A stretch of 45,856 nt of DNA from M3 sp964637445 (lineage in GTDB: Bacteria; Bacteroidota; Bacteroidia; Bacteroidales; Muribaculaceae): assembly GCA_964637445.1 (NCBI GenBank), contig CAZWWS010000014.1:1-45856 (forward strand), in the 5' to 3' direction. The position numbers and the translations under genes are program-made. A model generated the notes under the pieces. The model was not told where the DNA came from, ran no database searches, and saw only the letters and a list, made by a program, of their open reading frames with translations. Below are positions 1 to 7,970 of the stretch, piece by piece; position 1 is the stretch's first letter; each line of letters begins with the position of its first letter.

Positions 1-136
1 ACTTAAGCATGTAAGCCAAGTAATCAACCGGGCAAAGGTCGTTAATACCTACGATTTCGATGTCATTTCTGTTTTGAGCAGCACGGAAAACGAAACGTCC
101 GATACGGCCAAAACCATTAATACCTACTTTAGTCAT
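1..136 (-). CDS. gap: Glyceraldehyde-3-phosphate dehydrogenase, N-terminal fragment
   Basis: Partial gene running off the left edge; only the first 45 codons are present. The translation begins MTKVGINGFGRIGRFVFRAA, the classic NAD-binding start of type I GAPDH with the GxGxxGR dinucleotide motif, and continues with the VGINDL segment that follows the first beta-alpha-beta unit. The enzyme converts glyceraldehyde 3-phosphate, NAD and phosphate into 1,3-bisphosphoglycerate in glycolysis, in the cytoplasm. The start is the ATG at 136, preceded by an A-rich leader and a TAATTTTG box about 100 bp upstream. The catalytic domain is outside the window, so a cofactor preference cannot be judged. Confidence 0.93.
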   Translation of the reverse strand, partial: MTKVGINGFGRIGRFVFRAAQNRNDIEIVGINDLCPVDYLAYMLK

Positions 137-233
137 AATAATAAAAAAATTATTGGGTTGTAAAATATCTTCTTTTACCTTAGCAATCAGTAGCGAAACA
201 ATCGAAAGCAGTGTATCTCTACTTTTTGCGCCA

Positions 234-241
234 CAAAATTA
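234..241 (-). promoter_or_regulatory. -7 box of gap promoter
   Basis: On the minus strand these bases read TAATTTTG, matching the Bacteroidetes -7 consensus TAnnTTTG. No good -33 TTTG lies 19-21 bp upstream; the nearest TTTG is only 12 bp away. The leader to the gap start would be about 90 nt. The rest of 137-377 is A/T-rich and shows no gene. Confidence 0.5.
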
Positions 242-377
242 CTATTTTTTTTTCAAATAGCCTATTATGTAGAGAAAAGTTATTAATTAAAACCCTAAAA
301 ATTACAAAATTTTGATGCCAAAAGCATTCATGTAAGACTTTCAATATTGGCAATCTTTCATAAAATGATATATTTGT

Positions 378-1418
378 CTATGATTTTGTGGCTGAATTAA
401 GTAGGACAGTAGTGTATTGGTCAAAAGGACTTTTCAAATAGTCTCTAATCTCATCGTAGGTAATTACGATTATAGGACACCCATCACTACCGGGAGTGAG
501 ATGGTACTCATCGTAAGTGATAACGAGTCCGGCTTCATGTATGCCTGGATCATTTAATGGATAATTTCCGATCGTGATGCGAGGGAGGTTTTCTTTGTCT
601 TCAATTCCCAGTTTTACTGCAATGGAGGTGTTTCCAATCCATTCATTTAGGGAGTCGAGATATTCTTCTTCGGAATTAATATCTCGATAGATGGGGTAAG
701 AACTTGCCATGTGTCGCACTACTATCTTGCGATAGTCGTTCATTTTTTCCGGTTTAATCATGTCCTCCAAGTCTACCGACTCGCCGGTTCTAAGGTCGTA
801 GGTTTGCAAAAAAGAAGTGTAGTTTTGATGAAGCCCACCGGTATAGCGCTTTGAGCATTTGTGATAAGTCACATATTTATCATTCAAAAACACCGGATGC
901 AACTCAAAAAAAATATTATACCCATAATCGCTGTATTTTAGGATATTAGGGAATTCTTTATAAAACAAATCGCGTTCCCAATCAAGGGCTATTTGTGCCG
1001 CTTCATATCCTGATGAGCTATTCCTCATCTTATTTAATATCTCTTTTGGAGCGATAGTGTCGCTTTCATTAATGAATCCATAATACAACATTTCTCCATG
1101 AATAAATGACAATAAGTTCCCTATTATATCCGAATGGAGTTCCAGCAAAGTAATGTTGAACCCGACGAATATATTATTACTATCGGTTGTAAACGTGGTT
1201 GTTAAGGAATTACCTATGATATTGTTTTTTCCATAGGTGTGTGTGGCGGATGTGTCGTCGTTTTGATTAGGAACAAGCACTTTGCGCACATTAATAGAGT
1301 CGGATGGACATGGTGTGATAGGGGTTATTTTGTTGCATCCGCCTGTTACTATTGAGAGTATGATTATAGAAAATATTGCATAAATTGGAGCGAAAAGAGA
1401 TTTACATTTCATCATCAT
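378..1418 (-). CDS. DUF3298-type lipoprotein
   Basis: A 346-residue predicted lipoprotein. The N-terminus has a hydrophobic segment ending IVTGGC, an acceptable though not ideal lipobox, so the mature protein would start at the Cys near residue 28. The C-terminal half carries the pattern seen in DUF3298 (RsiV C-terminal-like) proteins: a GGLHQNYTSF segment, then TYDLRTGESVDLEDMI and a C-terminal block with LTPGSDGCPIIVITYDEIRDYL. In that family this region is an extracytoplasmic domain of unknown activity that follows a DUF4163-like domain. Three consecutive Met codons make the exact start uncertain by two residues. It sits 16 bp after the large secreted protein and is probably the last gene of that operon. 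The family assignment is from pattern memory; the role is unknown. Confidence 0.75.
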   Translation of the reverse strand: MMMKCKSLFAPIYAIFSIIILSIVTGGCNKITPITPCPSDSINVRKVLVPNQNDDTSATHTYGKNNIIGNSLTTTFTTDSNNIFVGFNITLLELHSDIIGNLLSFIHGEMLYYGFINESDTIAPKEILNKMRNSSSGYEAAQIALDWERDLFYKEFPNILKYSDYGYNIFFELHPVFLNDKYVTYHKCSKRYTGGLHQNYTSFLQTYDLRTGESVDLEDMIKPEKMNDYRKIVVRHMASSYPIYRDINSEEEYLDSLNEWIGNTSIAVKLGIEDKENLPRITIGNYPLNDPGIHEAGLVITYDEYHLTPGSDGCPIIVITYDEIRDYLKSPFDQYTTVLLNSATKS

Positions 1419-1434
1419 TGAATTTAGTAGAATA

Positions 1435-3585
1435 TTATAAGTCGGAGGCAGAGTAGGCCCATTGGTAGTCGCGATATGAGTCGCAATGGCCTCGCATCAT
1501 TCGAGCTACATGGGTGTGAGGATATTTTTTTACGACAGTAATGTAATTGAGGTTGTTGAAAAGCAATTGAGCTTTCAATTCGTCGTCGGTGGCTATATCG
1601 ATGGCGGAGTCAAGCATATTGTTGGCTTGCTCTATGGCGGCAAGAGATGAAGGCGAGTAGCGCCGATCGCGTGGAAGGGTGTCGGATGTGTCGTTGCCTC
1701 CTTGATAATACTGTGTCAGTTCCCAGCAAAGGGAGAACGAGTTGCGCAGACCATTGGCATAGCTATACATTGCCTTCGCTTTGATGTTGGGGTCGGTTGT
1801 GGTGGAAATGGTGTTGTGTAGCTTGACCATCTCTTTGGCAAATCGATGTTTGAAGTTGCCTGTGATTTTCTGTCGGCTTTTGACATTGAATGGGTCGTAT
1901 ATCTGTATGGTGTTGAGGTGGTTGGCAAATGAAGGCTTAATATCGCGCAAATATCGCTCTGCCTCTTCATATCGCATGTCGCGCAGGCATAGAGTGCCGG
2001 AGATATCGTTGAGATAGTCGCTGTCGGTATATCCTCTGTCGTTTAAGAAGCGGTCGAACGCCGATTGGGGATGACGTACGCGATTGTGATATTCGATAAA
2101 CTTGTCAGTGCCGATGGAGTCGGCCATGGCGAAGAAATAATTTCGATAGTCGATTTCGTTGCGATGATTTGGGCTCCTTCGATAAGCTTCGATGCTCATG
2201 TTGTCTTCACTCCATACTTCAATCGTTTTGCTTAGCTGAATTAGGCGATTTTCAGCCATATTGGCCAGCTGAAGGGCTCGGGTGGTGCGTCCGGCTGCAA
2301 TCATACGCGGGCATACGTCGTCAAGCAGGATGCGGCGAAGCATGTCATTCCAATAATAGTAGGAGTAGTTATAATATCGAGGCACGTTGCTATAATAGTC
2401 GTTTTTGCGGTCTTGGCGAATTTTGTTATCGAGCCATGATAACTGTGTGAAAAGTCGGCGTTCGTAAGCATCGTTGCAGGTTAGCGACCGGGCATCGATG
2501 TGCATACGAAGTATTTTGATGGACTCTTTGACGAATTGTGTTCCCGGCGCGTTTTCTGCAAGAGTCAAGATGCGAGATGCTTCGTCAAAATGCTCTTCGA
2601 GATTGGCGATAAAAGCGGCGGCATAGTACCACAAGGCGCGATTATTGATTTTTGGGTCGGCTCCGATACGAAGCGCTAAGCTTTTCGTCTTTCGGTGGTC
2701 GTCGGTGAGACGATGTTTTTGGTCGAAAAAATCAGGCTCGGCCCGACGAACGAAATCATGCAATAATTTCTCGACACGTTTGCTGTTGGGCGAATGCTGA
2801 TATGCTAATTCGAATATGTCGGTATAAGAGTTTTTTTGAGGATTCTTTGTGGCCAATCGAAGATATTCGATGTGTCCGCTTTTAAGGCAATACTCGAATG
2901 CTTCTTTGGAGAATACTGTGCGAATGTCGGCTCCGAGGACATATTCGTAGACCATGCGTCGCATAAGATTGTCGTTGGGTAGCTTGGAAATTTCATCTTT
3001 CCAAAGAGTGAGGCACTCTTCATAGCGATTGAGCGACATAAGAGCTCTGATGGCTTGCAGCAAGTAGCGGTCGCGTAAGCGAGGCGATTTGTTGGCTAAT
3101 GCTTTATTGACAATCTCGTCGAGCGATGAGCTTACTCCGTTTTTTACGGATGGGTAATACCACCGAGAGTTTTGCTCTAAGCGGATGAACTCTACATTTT
3201 TGGCGAGAAGGAGAAAATCGAGAATCTCGGTATCGTTGCTTTCTTTGATCCAAATGGCAAACTTGTTGCGTCCGAGATAATTGGGATTGGAATAGAATTC
3301 CTCATATTCCGGGAGAGTCATAGTGTAGACTATGTGCTTAATGTCGTCGAATGGAATCTGCGAAGACGTGAGTTGCTGCCATAGCTCACAATTCAGCCGT
3401 TCTTTTTCATATTCTGACAACTCTAACTTCGAAGAATCGGAGTCGGAATCTTCAGCGTCAAAGTCGTAGCCGCGAAACATGAAGTAGGTGTTGAGCGGAT
3501 AGATTGGATCCCAACAAGCATGAGCCGAAGGGATGGCTATTGCAGCGATAAAACTAATTGCGAGAATAAATTTTATTGATTTCAT
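1435..3585 (-). CDS. Large secreted protein with helical-repeat character
   Basis: A 716-residue protein with a clear Sec signal peptide, MKSIKFILAISFIAAIAIPS ending in an AHA cleavage site. A longer reading frame starts upstream at 3660, but the signal peptide starts at the Met at 3585, so that start is chosen. The body is rich in paired amphipathic helices (for example LLQAIRALMSLNRYEECLTL and ALWYYAAAFIANLEEHFDEA), resembling TPR or Sel1-like solenoids, with no recognisable catalytic motif. Its first 32 bp overlap the end of the upstream lipoprotein gene, which suggests translational coupling. The two probably act together in the periplasm or at the outer membrane. I do not recognise a named family. 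Confidence 0.8.
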   Translation of the reverse strand: MKSIKFILAISFIAAIAIPSAHACWDPIYPLNTYFMFRGYDFDAEDSDSDSSKLELSEYEKERLNCELWQQLTSSQIPFDDIKHIVYTMTLPEYEEFYSNPNYLGRNKFAIWIKESNDTEILDFLLLAKNVEFIRLEQNSRWYYPSVKNGVSSSLDEIVNKALANKSPRLRDRYLLQAIRALMSLNRYEECLTLWKDEISKLPNDNLMRRMVYEYVLGADIRTVFSKEAFEYCLKSGHIEYLRLATKNPQKNSYTDIFELAYQHSPNSKRVEKLLHDFVRRAEPDFFDQKHRLTDDHRKTKSLALRIGADPKINNRALWYYAAAFIANLEEHFDEASRILTLAENAPGTQFVKESIKILRMHIDARSLTCNDAYERRLFTQLSWLDNKIRQDRKNDYYSNVPRYYNYSYYYWNDMLRRILLDDVCPRMIAAGRTTRALQLANMAENRLIQLSKTIEVWSEDNMSIEAYRRSPNHRNEIDYRNYFFAMADSIGTDKFIEYHNRVRHPQSAFDRFLNDRGYTDSDYLNDISGTLCLRDMRYEEAERYLRDIKPSFANHLNTIQIYDPFNVKSRQKITGNFKHRFAKEMVKLHNTISTTTDPNIKAKAMYSYANGLRNSFSLCWELTQYYQGGNDTSDTLPRDRRYSPSSLAAIEQANNMLDSAIDIATDDELKAQLLFNNLNYITVVKKYPHTHVARMMRGHCDSYRDYQWAYSASDL

Positions 3586-4540
3586 CGTCGGTGTAGTTGC
3601 TAAGTTGAGAAGAATCCAAGTGATAAATGATATTTTCGCCGTTGGGCTGTCCAAGCGCATCTTCGACGAGCGATTTGGCCGCTAAAATGTCGGTTGCCGT
3701 GGGGCGTTCGTGGCGTATAGAGATGCCTTCGAGATTGTTGTCGATAGAGTCGGGATTGGCAGATATGGCTTTGAATTTGCCATCTTGGAAGATTACACCC
3801 CATCCGAATGTGGGATAAGCAAAGCTCAATGGGATGTCGTAGTCCGAAACATTCATATATGCTTTGACCATGGCCGGGTCGAGTATTGAGTTTTTGGTGT
3901 TGGTGTCTTTGATGTTGCCGGTGTTGTAGAGCATTAATACTCCTCGATCGACAGGTGGGGCTTGCTCGTCGAGTTGGTGCAAGCGTATGGTGGAGCTGAT
4001 TAAGATTGTTGGTTCCTTCTTTTCGAGAATAGAACCGGAGTCTAAATTCCATTTGACAGATTTACACAAGGAGAAATATATGTCGCGGGTGGATTCGGTC
4101 CAGTCGCAGTCCAATTGCACCTCTTTGATATCGCCAAGGTTGTTGTAAGACGCCATGGCTTTGATGCGAGTCGCAATTAGGTCGCCATATACTTCAGGCA
4201 AGTCATTTATGGCTCGGAGAGCGTCGATAGTGATATAGACCGTGGGGACTATCTCTATGCCGTCCGGAATGGAGTCGAGAAACTTTGTGGTGGCCACGGG
4301 CACAACGTCGATAGTGTTGGTGACAACATCTTTTTCGACCGCAACGTCAAACATTTTCATGTAGATGCGTCGGATGTTGTGTTTCCGCAGAAATTCGATG
4401 ACGTCGGCTGTCGGATTGAAAGTGCTTTTCCAATGGTAAATTGCATTGCCATTGGGGGCGGGATGCTGTTGTTCGGGCTTTTGTTGGCAGCCGTAGAGCG
4501 CAATAATGAGAAGTGAGAAAATAATAACTTTGAGTTTCAT
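3554..4540 (-). CDS. Uncharacterised lipoprotein, TIM-barrel-like
   Basis: A 328-residue lipoprotein. The chosen start is the Met at 4540, which opens MKLKVIIFSLLIIALYGCQQ, a type II signal with lipobox LYGC; an upstream in-frame Met at 4594 would bury this signal. Downstream, alternating strands and helices occur with segments such as NIRRIYMKMFDV, EVQLDCDWTE, ILISSTIRLHQL and GVLMLYNTGN. This rhythm resembles a (beta/alpha)8 glycosidase-like barrel, and LDCDWT sits where a catalytic acid could lie, but this is only a fold guess. Its end overlaps the next gene by 32 bp. The 117-bp gap upstream to the DUF2233 gene may or may not hold a separate promoter. Confidence 0.75.
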   Translation of the reverse strand: MKLKVIIFSLLIIALYGCQQKPEQQHPAPNGNAIYHWKSTFNPTADVIEFLRKHNIRRIYMKMFDVAVEKDVVTNTIDVVPVATTKFLDSIPDGIEIVPTVYITIDALRAINDLPEVYGDLIATRIKAMASYNNLGDIKEVQLDCDWTESTRDIYFSLCKSVKWNLDSGSILEKKEPTILISSTIRLHQLDEQAPPVDRGVLMLYNTGNIKDTNTKNSILDPAMVKAYMNVSDYDIPLSFAYPTFGWGVIFQDGKFKAISANPDSIDNNLEGISIRHERPTATDILAAKSLVEDALGQPNGENIIYHLDSSQLSNYTDDEINKIYSRN

Positions 4541-4657
4541 CGCTTGATTGGTTGAATATTGATGAAGCAAAGTTGAAAAAAATTCCTCCTCCAAAAAATT
4601 ATTTGGGGCGGAATTGTATGAGTTGGCCGTATTTCTGTACGAATTGAACGGATTGGG

Positions 4658-5653
4658 TTAGTTTTTACGCCAAATGATATAGGATGTGTTGGGGTGCATA
4701 TTGGCGTTTTCGTTGCCAAATTCCACTCGCGAACTATCGGCTTCGACGGCCCATCCGTAGGTCTGACCGCCTACCAAGGTGATGGCGTTTTTCACCCCGA
4801 GAGCTATGAGTGTCTGTGAGAACTCGTTGAGCGAGAGTCGGTCGAGACTCCCGATAACACAGATTTTACCATTCTGTTCGGCCAACGCACGGCGATAGGA
4901 ACGACCTTTAAGATGATTGCTGATCGGCTGCCCTTCAAACACGAGTGGGTATTGGCGGAAAAAATAACCATCTTTTTCGGTGGCTTCTTCAAACAATGGG
5001 GTGCTCTCAGCCAATCCGAGGGTGATGTTGCCATCGATGATGGCGCAAAAACCAGCTTTCGACTTGCCTCGACCACGTGGCTCGCCTTTGAGCACGAATG
5101 CTCCGACGATCTCTTTGTTGTCGGCACGAATGTCGGCCGCTTGAGAGATGAATACGATAGACGAGTCAGCTTTGTTGAAGGCACCGATGTGGAGCGAGGC
5201 AGTTGCGTTTTGAGGAGCGAAGATGCGGAGTCGATTACCGTCGACGATGGTATCGGAGACGATGGTGTAGGCCGGTTTTGACTCTACAATAGGTTGTTCT
5301 GGGATTTCTACGCTCTTAGGAGTGTAGGCGGTGATTGCCTCTACTTGCGCATTGTCTGCGATGATGTCGTCCTCTTCGTTGGATGATAATGCAAGAGCGA
5401 TAATCGCAATGACAATTCCGACAACAATAATACCTATTGCAATCCACAGCCAGATAGGTCGCTTCCTTTGTTCGACAGGACGTACGATAGGCAGTCTTAC
5501 TTCGTCTGTGTTTTCTTTTTTAGCGAAACAACAGTGATTTTCGAGGCTCTCAAAAGAGAATGAATCGCACTCAGAGTCGCCAAGTACACGGATTTCGTCG
5601 TCGTCTATTTCATCTAATTTCCTTGGATTCAGTTTGTTCGGGTTGAGAACCAT
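4658..5653 (-). CDS. Membrane-anchored DUF2233 (phosphodiester glycosidase-like) protein
   Basis: A 331-residue protein of three parts: an acidic cytoplasmic stretch (about 1-65), one transmembrane helix (about 67-89, IWLWIAIGIIVVGIVIAII) and an extracytoplasmic domain (about 155-331). The last resembles the DUF2233/NAGPA phosphodiester glycosidase family, with the SYRRALAEQNGK arginine block and the C-terminal LGVKNAITLVGGQTYGW block. In many family members this last motif reads DGGGS; here it is VGGQ (294-297), so activity is doubtful or different. The gene start overlaps the end of the LytTR gene by 44 bp, so the two are one operon and probably coupled in translation. A signalling or envelope role is inferred from that pairing. 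Confidence 0.75.
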   Translation of the reverse strand: MVLNPNKLNPRKLDEIDDDEIRVLGDSECDSFSFESLENHCCFAKKENTDEVRLPIVRPVEQRKRPIWLWIAIGIIVVGIVIAIIALALSSNEEDDIIADNAQVEAITAYTPKSVEIPEQPIVESKPAYTIVSDTIVDGNRLRIFAPQNATASLHIGAFNKADSSIVFISQAADIRADNKEIVGAFVLKGEPRGRGKSKAGFCAIIDGNITLGLAESTPLFEEATEKDGYFFRQYPLVFEGQPISNHLKGRSYRRALAEQNGKICVIGSLDRLSLNEFSQTLIALGVKNAITLVGGQTYGWAVEADSSRVEFGNENANMHPNTSYIIWRKN

Positions 5654-6014
5654 TGTTAACCTCCTTTTCTAAAAGATCTTTTAATGCTTTCAAAGCAGAG
5701 CGAGATGCCTCTAATACATGAGTGAAATTGAGAGCATCGGAGAGAACGATTTTCTGTTTTGAAATATTTATATAGGAAATATAGTTTCGATTGATGATAA
5801 GGCTTCGTCCTATACGGATAAAACACTTTCCGATAGCGCCAAGTTGTAGGTTGATCGACGCTTCGAGTTGCCCGAGCTGAGCCGTGAGCAGATGCTTGTC
5901 GCCGTTGGCTTGAGTGAGAGTGGAGTAGTTACCCTCGGCGGAGATACACACGATTTTGTCGGGGGCTATCCTGACAAGATCGTTGGGAGTGGAGAATATC
6001 AGATATTGGCTCAT
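5610..6014 (-). CDS. LytTR-domain DNA-binding regulator without receiver domain
   Basis: A 134-residue protein made almost entirely of one LytTR DNA-binding domain (about 10-105). Visible family marks are the RIAPDKIVCISAEGNYSTL opening, the FIRIGRSLIINRNYI segment and the closing KIVLSD strand. There is no response-regulator receiver domain, so it is not phosphorylated like AgrA or LytR. Such short LytTR proteins in Bacteroidales are often paired with a membrane protein, as here, where the downstream DUF2233 membrane gene overlaps its end. The polar tail after residue 110 may contact the partner. A textbook promoter lies 20 bp upstream (6034-6064). Confidence 0.85.
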   Translation of the reverse strand: MSQYLIFSTPNDLVRIAPDKIVCISAEGNYSTLTQANGDKHLLTAQLGQLEASINLQLGAIGKCFIRIGRSLIINRNYISYINISKQKIVLSDALNFTHVLEASRSALKALKDLLEKEVNNGSQPEQTESKEIR

Positions 6015-6033
6015 TCAGAATGATTTTGCAACG

Positions 6034-6064
6034 CAAATGTACGAATAAATTGCAATATGGCAAA
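6034..6064 (-). promoter_or_regulatory. Promoter of the LytTR operon
   Basis: On the minus strand, TTTG (6061-6064), 19 bp, then TACATTTG (6034-6041). This is a full match to the Bacteroidetes housekeeping sigma consensus. Transcription should begin near 6027-6030, leaving a leader of about 15 nt before the ATG at 6014. Confidence 0.75.
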
Positions 6065-6157
6065 AAGCGACCATAATGATGCTATCTGACTAATGCGGCA
6101 AAGTGAAATCTGAATTGATTTATTTGAGTTTCGTTAGATTTTTCCGAAGATTAATGT

Positions 6158-6165
6158 TAACTTTG
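6158..6165 (+). promoter_or_regulatory. -7 box of mscL promoter
   Basis: TAACTTTG matches TAnnTTTG; a partial -33 element TTAG is at 6134-6137, 20 bp upstream. The leader before mscL would be about 33 nt. Confidence 0.55.
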
Positions 6166-6204
6166 TCGCTATAAGAAATATTAATTATCAAAAATAGATG
6201 TGTT

Positions 6205-6636
6205 ATGGGAAAATTTTTGACCGATTTTAAAGAGTTTGCCATGAAGGGCAATGTAATCGATATGGCTGTCGGTGTGGTAATCGGCGGTGCATTCGGTAAG
6301 ATTGTCACTTCGCTTGTCAACGATATCATCATGCCTACGGTAGGTATGCTCACCGGTGGAGCCGACTTTAAGGAGCTGAAATATACGCTTAAAGAGGCGG
6401 TGATGAATGGCGAAGAAGTGGCTGAAGCTGCCGTTACGATCAATTATGGTATGTTTATCCAATATATCGTTGATTTCTTGATTGTGGCATTCTGTATCTT
6501 CATGGTGATTCGCGCGATGGCTAAGCTCAAGCGTAAGAAAGAGGAAGCTCCGGCTCCCGCACCCGAGCCTCCTGCACCAACTAAGGAAGAGGTGCTGCTC
6601 ACCGAAATCAGAGATTTGCTCCGCGATAAAAAGTAA
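6205..6636 (+). CDS. mscL: Large-conductance mechanosensitive channel MscL
   Basis: A 143-residue inner-membrane channel that opens under membrane tension and lets solutes out during hypo-osmotic shock. The family signature is complete: an N-terminal amphipathic helix (GKFLTDFKEFAMKGNVIDMA), TM1 with the glycine-rich pore lining VGVVIGGAFGKIVTSLV, a periplasmic loop (GGADFKELKY), TM2 (MFIQYIVDFLIVAFCIFMVI) and a charged cytoplasmic helix after a proline/alanine-rich linker (about 115-127). The length matches the usual 130-150 residues. The dehydrogenase gene begins 31 bp downstream and is probably co-transcribed. Confidence 0.97.
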   Translation: MGKFLTDFKEFAMKGNVIDMAVGVVIGGAFGKIVTSLVNDIIMPTVGMLTGGADFKELKYTLKEAVMNGEEVAEAAVTINYGMFIQYIVDFLIVAFCIFMVIRAMAKLKRKKEEAPAPAPEPPAPTKEEVLLTEIRDLLRDKK

Positions 6637-6667
6637 TCACACCTAAATAATAATCACAAATAAGTCA

Positions 6668-7876
6668 ATGAGTAAAGTTATTATTATTGGAGCCGGAGGC
6701 GTAGGTACTGTTGTGGCTCATAAGTGTGCGCAAAATCCCGATGTGTTCACCGAAATCGTGCTCGCATCGCGCACTAAAAGCAAGTGCGATGCGATAGCAA
6801 AAGCTATCGGCGCGCCAAATATTGTCACCGACCAAGTTGATGCCGATAGTGTAGAGCAACTTTGCGAACTTTTCCGCCGTCATAAGCCGGAACTTGTGAT
6901 CAATGTGGCACTTCCGTATCAGGATTTGACTATCATGGATGCTTGCTTGGAATGTGGCGTAAATTATCTCGATACGGCTAACTATGAGCCTAAAGATGAA
7001 GCTCACTTCGAGTATTCGTGGCAGTGGGCTTATCGCGAAAAGTTTGAAAAAGCAGGGCTTACGGCGATACTCGGTTGCGGATTCGACCCCGGGGTGTCGG
7101 GAGTGTTTACCGCTTATGCCGCAAAGCACCATTTCTCGGAAATGGAATATCTCGACATCGTAGACTGCAACGCCGGCGATCATGGCAAAGCATTTGCTAC
7201 CAATTTCAATCCGGAGATAAATATCCGTGAGATTACTCAAAACGGACGCTATTATCAAGATGGCAAGTGGGTCACCACCGGTCCGCTCGAAATCCATGCA
7301 CCATTGACATATCCTAATATCGGTCCGCGCGACTCATATTTGCTCTATCACGAAGAGCTCGAATCGCTCGTGATCAACTATCCCACCATCAAGCGTGCTC
7401 GCTTCTGGATGACTTTCGGACAAGAATATCTGACTCACTTGCGAGTGATTCAGAATATCGGCATGGCGCGTATCGACGAGGTGGACTATAACGGCGTGAA
7501 GATTGTGCCGTTGCAGTTCCTTAAGGCTGTGCTTCCTAATCCGCAAGATCTTGGAGAAAACTATCACGGAGAGACCTCAATCGGATGTCGCATCTCAGGT
7601 AAGGGCAAAGATGGCAAGCCTCTCACATATTATATCTACAACAATTGCAGCCACGAAGCTGCCTATAAGGAAACCGGTATGCAGGCAGTAAGCTATACCA
7701 CCGGAGTGCCGGCAATGACCGGAGCGATGATGTTCCTCACCGGTAAGTGGTGTAAGCCGGGTGTTCACAATGTGGAAGAGTTTGATCCCGATCCATTCCT
7801 CGAAGTGCTTGCAAAGCAAGGATTGCCTTGGCACGAAGTGCTCAACGGAGACCTCGAAGTCGACAAAATCGGCTAA
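6668..7876 (+). CDS. Saccharopine-dehydrogenase-family protein, likely carboxynorspermidine synthase
   Basis: A 402-residue NAD(P)-dependent enzyme. It opens with a Rossmann fold (VIIIGAGGVGTVVAHKCA, GxGGxG at 8-13), followed by VINVALPYQDLTIMDACLE and NYLDTANYEP, and the GCGFDPGVSGVFTAYA block typical of bacterial LYS9/saccharopine-dehydrogenase-like proteins of about 400 residues. In Bacteroides this type is assigned to carboxynorspermidine or carboxyspermidine dehydrogenase, which condenses aspartate semialdehyde with a diamine in the alternative polyamine route. The partner decarboxylase NspC is not in the window. The specific substrate is inferred from family and lineage. A strong bidirectional terminator follows. 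Confidence 0.88.
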   Translation: MSKVIIIGAGGVGTVVAHKCAQNPDVFTEIVLASRTKSKCDAIAKAIGAPNIVTDQVDADSVEQLCELFRRHKPELVINVALPYQDLTIMDACLECGVNYLDTANYEPKDEAHFEYSWQWAYREKFEKAGLTAILGCGFDPGVSGVFTAYAAKHHFSEMEYLDIVDCNAGDHGKAFATNFNPEINIREITQNGRYYQDGKWVTTGPLEIHAPLTYPNIGPRDSYLLYHEELESLVINYPTIKRARFWMTFGQEYLTHLRVIQNIGMARIDEVDYNGVKIVPLQFLKAVLPNPQDLGENYHGETSIGCRISGKGKDGKPLTYYIYNNCSHEAAYKETGMQAVSYTTGVPAMTGAMMFLTGKWCKPGVHNVEEFDPDPFLEVLAKQGLPWHEVLNGDLEVDKIG

Positions 7877-7905
7877 TCATAGAAATACTTTTGACAATAA
7901 ATAAT

Positions 7906-7951
7906 AAAAAGGACACATCGATTTTGATAGGATCTTGGATGTGTCCTTTTT
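7906..7951. terminator. Bidirectional intrinsic terminator between convergent genes
   Basis: Perfect 14-bp arms AAAAAGGACACATC (7906-7919) and GATGTGTCCTTTTT (7938-7951) enclose an 18-nt loop. Each strand has a T-tract after the stem, so it can stop both the dehydrogenase transcript and mgtE. Confidence 0.85.
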
Positions 7952-7970
7952 ATATCTTGTTGAGTGGATG

